Part shown: one piece after another, positions 6,628-7,112 of the stretch
Numbering within the stretch: position 1 is the first letter of the stretch
Layout of the letters: each line of letters opens with the position of its first letter
Origin: Candidatus Sphingobacterium stercoripullorum
GTDB taxonomy: Bacteria; Bacteroidota; Bacteroidia; Sphingobacteriales; Sphingobacteriaceae
Direction: 5' to 3'
Assembly: GCA_019114715.1 (NCBI GenBank)
Contig: DXEZ01000224.1
Span: 1 to 7,112 of the forward strand
Length of the DNA stretch: 7,112 nucleotides
Made by a program: the position numbers and the translations under genes
The notes under the pieces: model-generated
Told to the model about the DNA's origin: nothing
Seen by the model: only the letters and a program-made list of their open reading frames with translations
Databases searched by the model: none

Positions 6628-6662
6628 AAAAAAGCGACTTGTATAAGTTACAAATCGCTTTT
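6628..6662 (-). terminator. Hairpin terminator after the plug-domain gene
   Basis: AAAAGCGACTTGTA (6630-6643) and TACAAATCGCTTTT (6649-6662) pair over 14 bases around a 5-base loop. In the minus-strand RNA the only irregular position is a U-G wobble, and the stem runs into six U residues. It lies 22 bases after the stop of the gene at 6685. An upstream TCGCTTTTT (6607-6615) could pair with the same AAAAAGCGA arm as a second, shorter hairpin. Confidence 0.75.
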
Positions 6663-6684
6663 AAATGTTCCAAGTTTTTAGGTT

Positions 6685-7112
6685 TTACTTTTTCATGGTA
6701 ATCTCAAGCACGCCATTCTCAGCTCTTTCTCCGTACTTTTTAGTTTTTCCCGAATCTTTCCAAACCTGAATGCTTTGAATATCATTTGGGTTTATAGAGT
6801 TCATATCAAAATCCTCTTCCATTACTTCCCCATTTATTACAACAAGAGGAGGAAGAGAGAGGTCTTTGGTCTTTATAACAATGACACCTTCGTATTCACC
6901 TGGCTTTTTCAATTCTAAAATCCTATCCTGATTATTCTCCATAAAAAGAATTCCCCCTTTAATGTCTCCTTGGCTTTTCTGCTTGAAGACCTCGGCACTT
7001 ACTTCTTGACCATCCACCTTAAAAATATACTTCTTATCAAAGTCGATATCGCTGTACGATATCTTTCTTACCTGAACAACTGAATCGCTTTGTACAGTTC
7101 TAACTGGATCGA
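6685..7112 (-). CDS. C-terminal part of a protein with TonB-plug-like modules (partial at right edge)
   Basis: 141 residues are visible and the frame is open to the window edge, so the gene starts outside; the GTG at 7015-7017 is internal, not a start. The end of the protein copies the plug signature: PLVVINGEV, then NSINPNDIQSIQVWKDSG, KKYGERAENGVLEITMKK and the stop. A second, more degenerate unit lies before it, from KYIFKVDGQEV to PGEYEGVIVIKTK, so there seem to be two plug-like repeats. There is no barrel. In Bacteroidota such C-terminal modules occur on M56/BlaR1-type membrane peptidases and on other envelope proteins; the N-terminal part needed to decide is missing. The fragment is probably periplasmic. 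It is followed by a strong terminator and is the last gene of its unit. TAA stop. Confidence 0.8.
   Translation of the reverse strand, partial: DPVRTVQSDSVVQVRKISYSDIDFDKKYIFKVDGQEVSAEVFKQKSQGDIKGGILFMENNQDRILELKKPGEYEGVIVIKTKDLSLPPLVVINGEVMEEDFDMNSINPNDIQSIQVWKDSGKTKKYGERAENGVLEITMKK

Noticed and set aside
1..7112. Mobile element, CRISPR array, tRNA or rRNA, phage genes
   Set aside because: No transposase-like or integrase-like protein, no regularly spaced repeats and no RNA gene signature were found on either strand, so the deletion in the SusC/SusD genes has no visible insertion sequence to explain it.

Overview
The window looks like a chromosomal segment of a Bacteroidota bacterium, most likely Sphingobacteriales-like. 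The evidence is a FecI-type sigma factor, a FecR-type anti-sigma factor and a SusC-type TonB receptor in series, a TAnnTTTG promoter box, moderate-to-low GC, and little use of Shine-Dalgarno sequences. Every supportable gene lies on the minus strand, so transcription runs from high to low coordinates.

Right edge to about 4500: the C-terminal part of a protein with TonB-plug-like modules (6685-7112, running off the edge) ends in a strong hairpin terminator. A folate/pterin fusion gene follows (5655-6428), with a FolB/FolX-like domain joined to a short HPPK (FolK) domain. Next is a typical MscS mechanosensitive channel (4626-5477), closed by a second strong hairpin (4519-4552).

From 4453 to the left edge is one regulatory/uptake locus read in the order sigma factor (3757-4350), FecR anti-sigma (2453-3625), SusC-like protein (1114-2403), thioredoxin-fold lipoprotein-like or periplasmic protein (528-1109, continuing to 1). 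An intact locus of this kind would have a full SusC barrel (about 1000 residues) and a SusD lipoprotein between FecR and the thioredoxin gene. Here the SusC-like protein stops after its STN, carboxypeptidase-regulatory-like and plug domains. Its last 25-30 residues look like the C-terminus of a SusD protein. I infer that one in-frame deletion removed the SusC barrel and nearly all of SusD, leaving a susC'-'susD fusion. The thioredoxin gene just downstream also carries an in-frame TGA, beyond which the same frame stays open to the window edge.

The signalling half (sigma, FecR, STN and plug) is therefore intact as sequence, while the transport half is gone and the last gene is interrupted. This is either a decaying locus or a signalling module stripped of its transporter. 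The sigma gene promoter region carries an exact 11-bp inverted repeat that could be an operator. No RNA genes, CRISPR arrays, insertion sequences or phage genes were seen.
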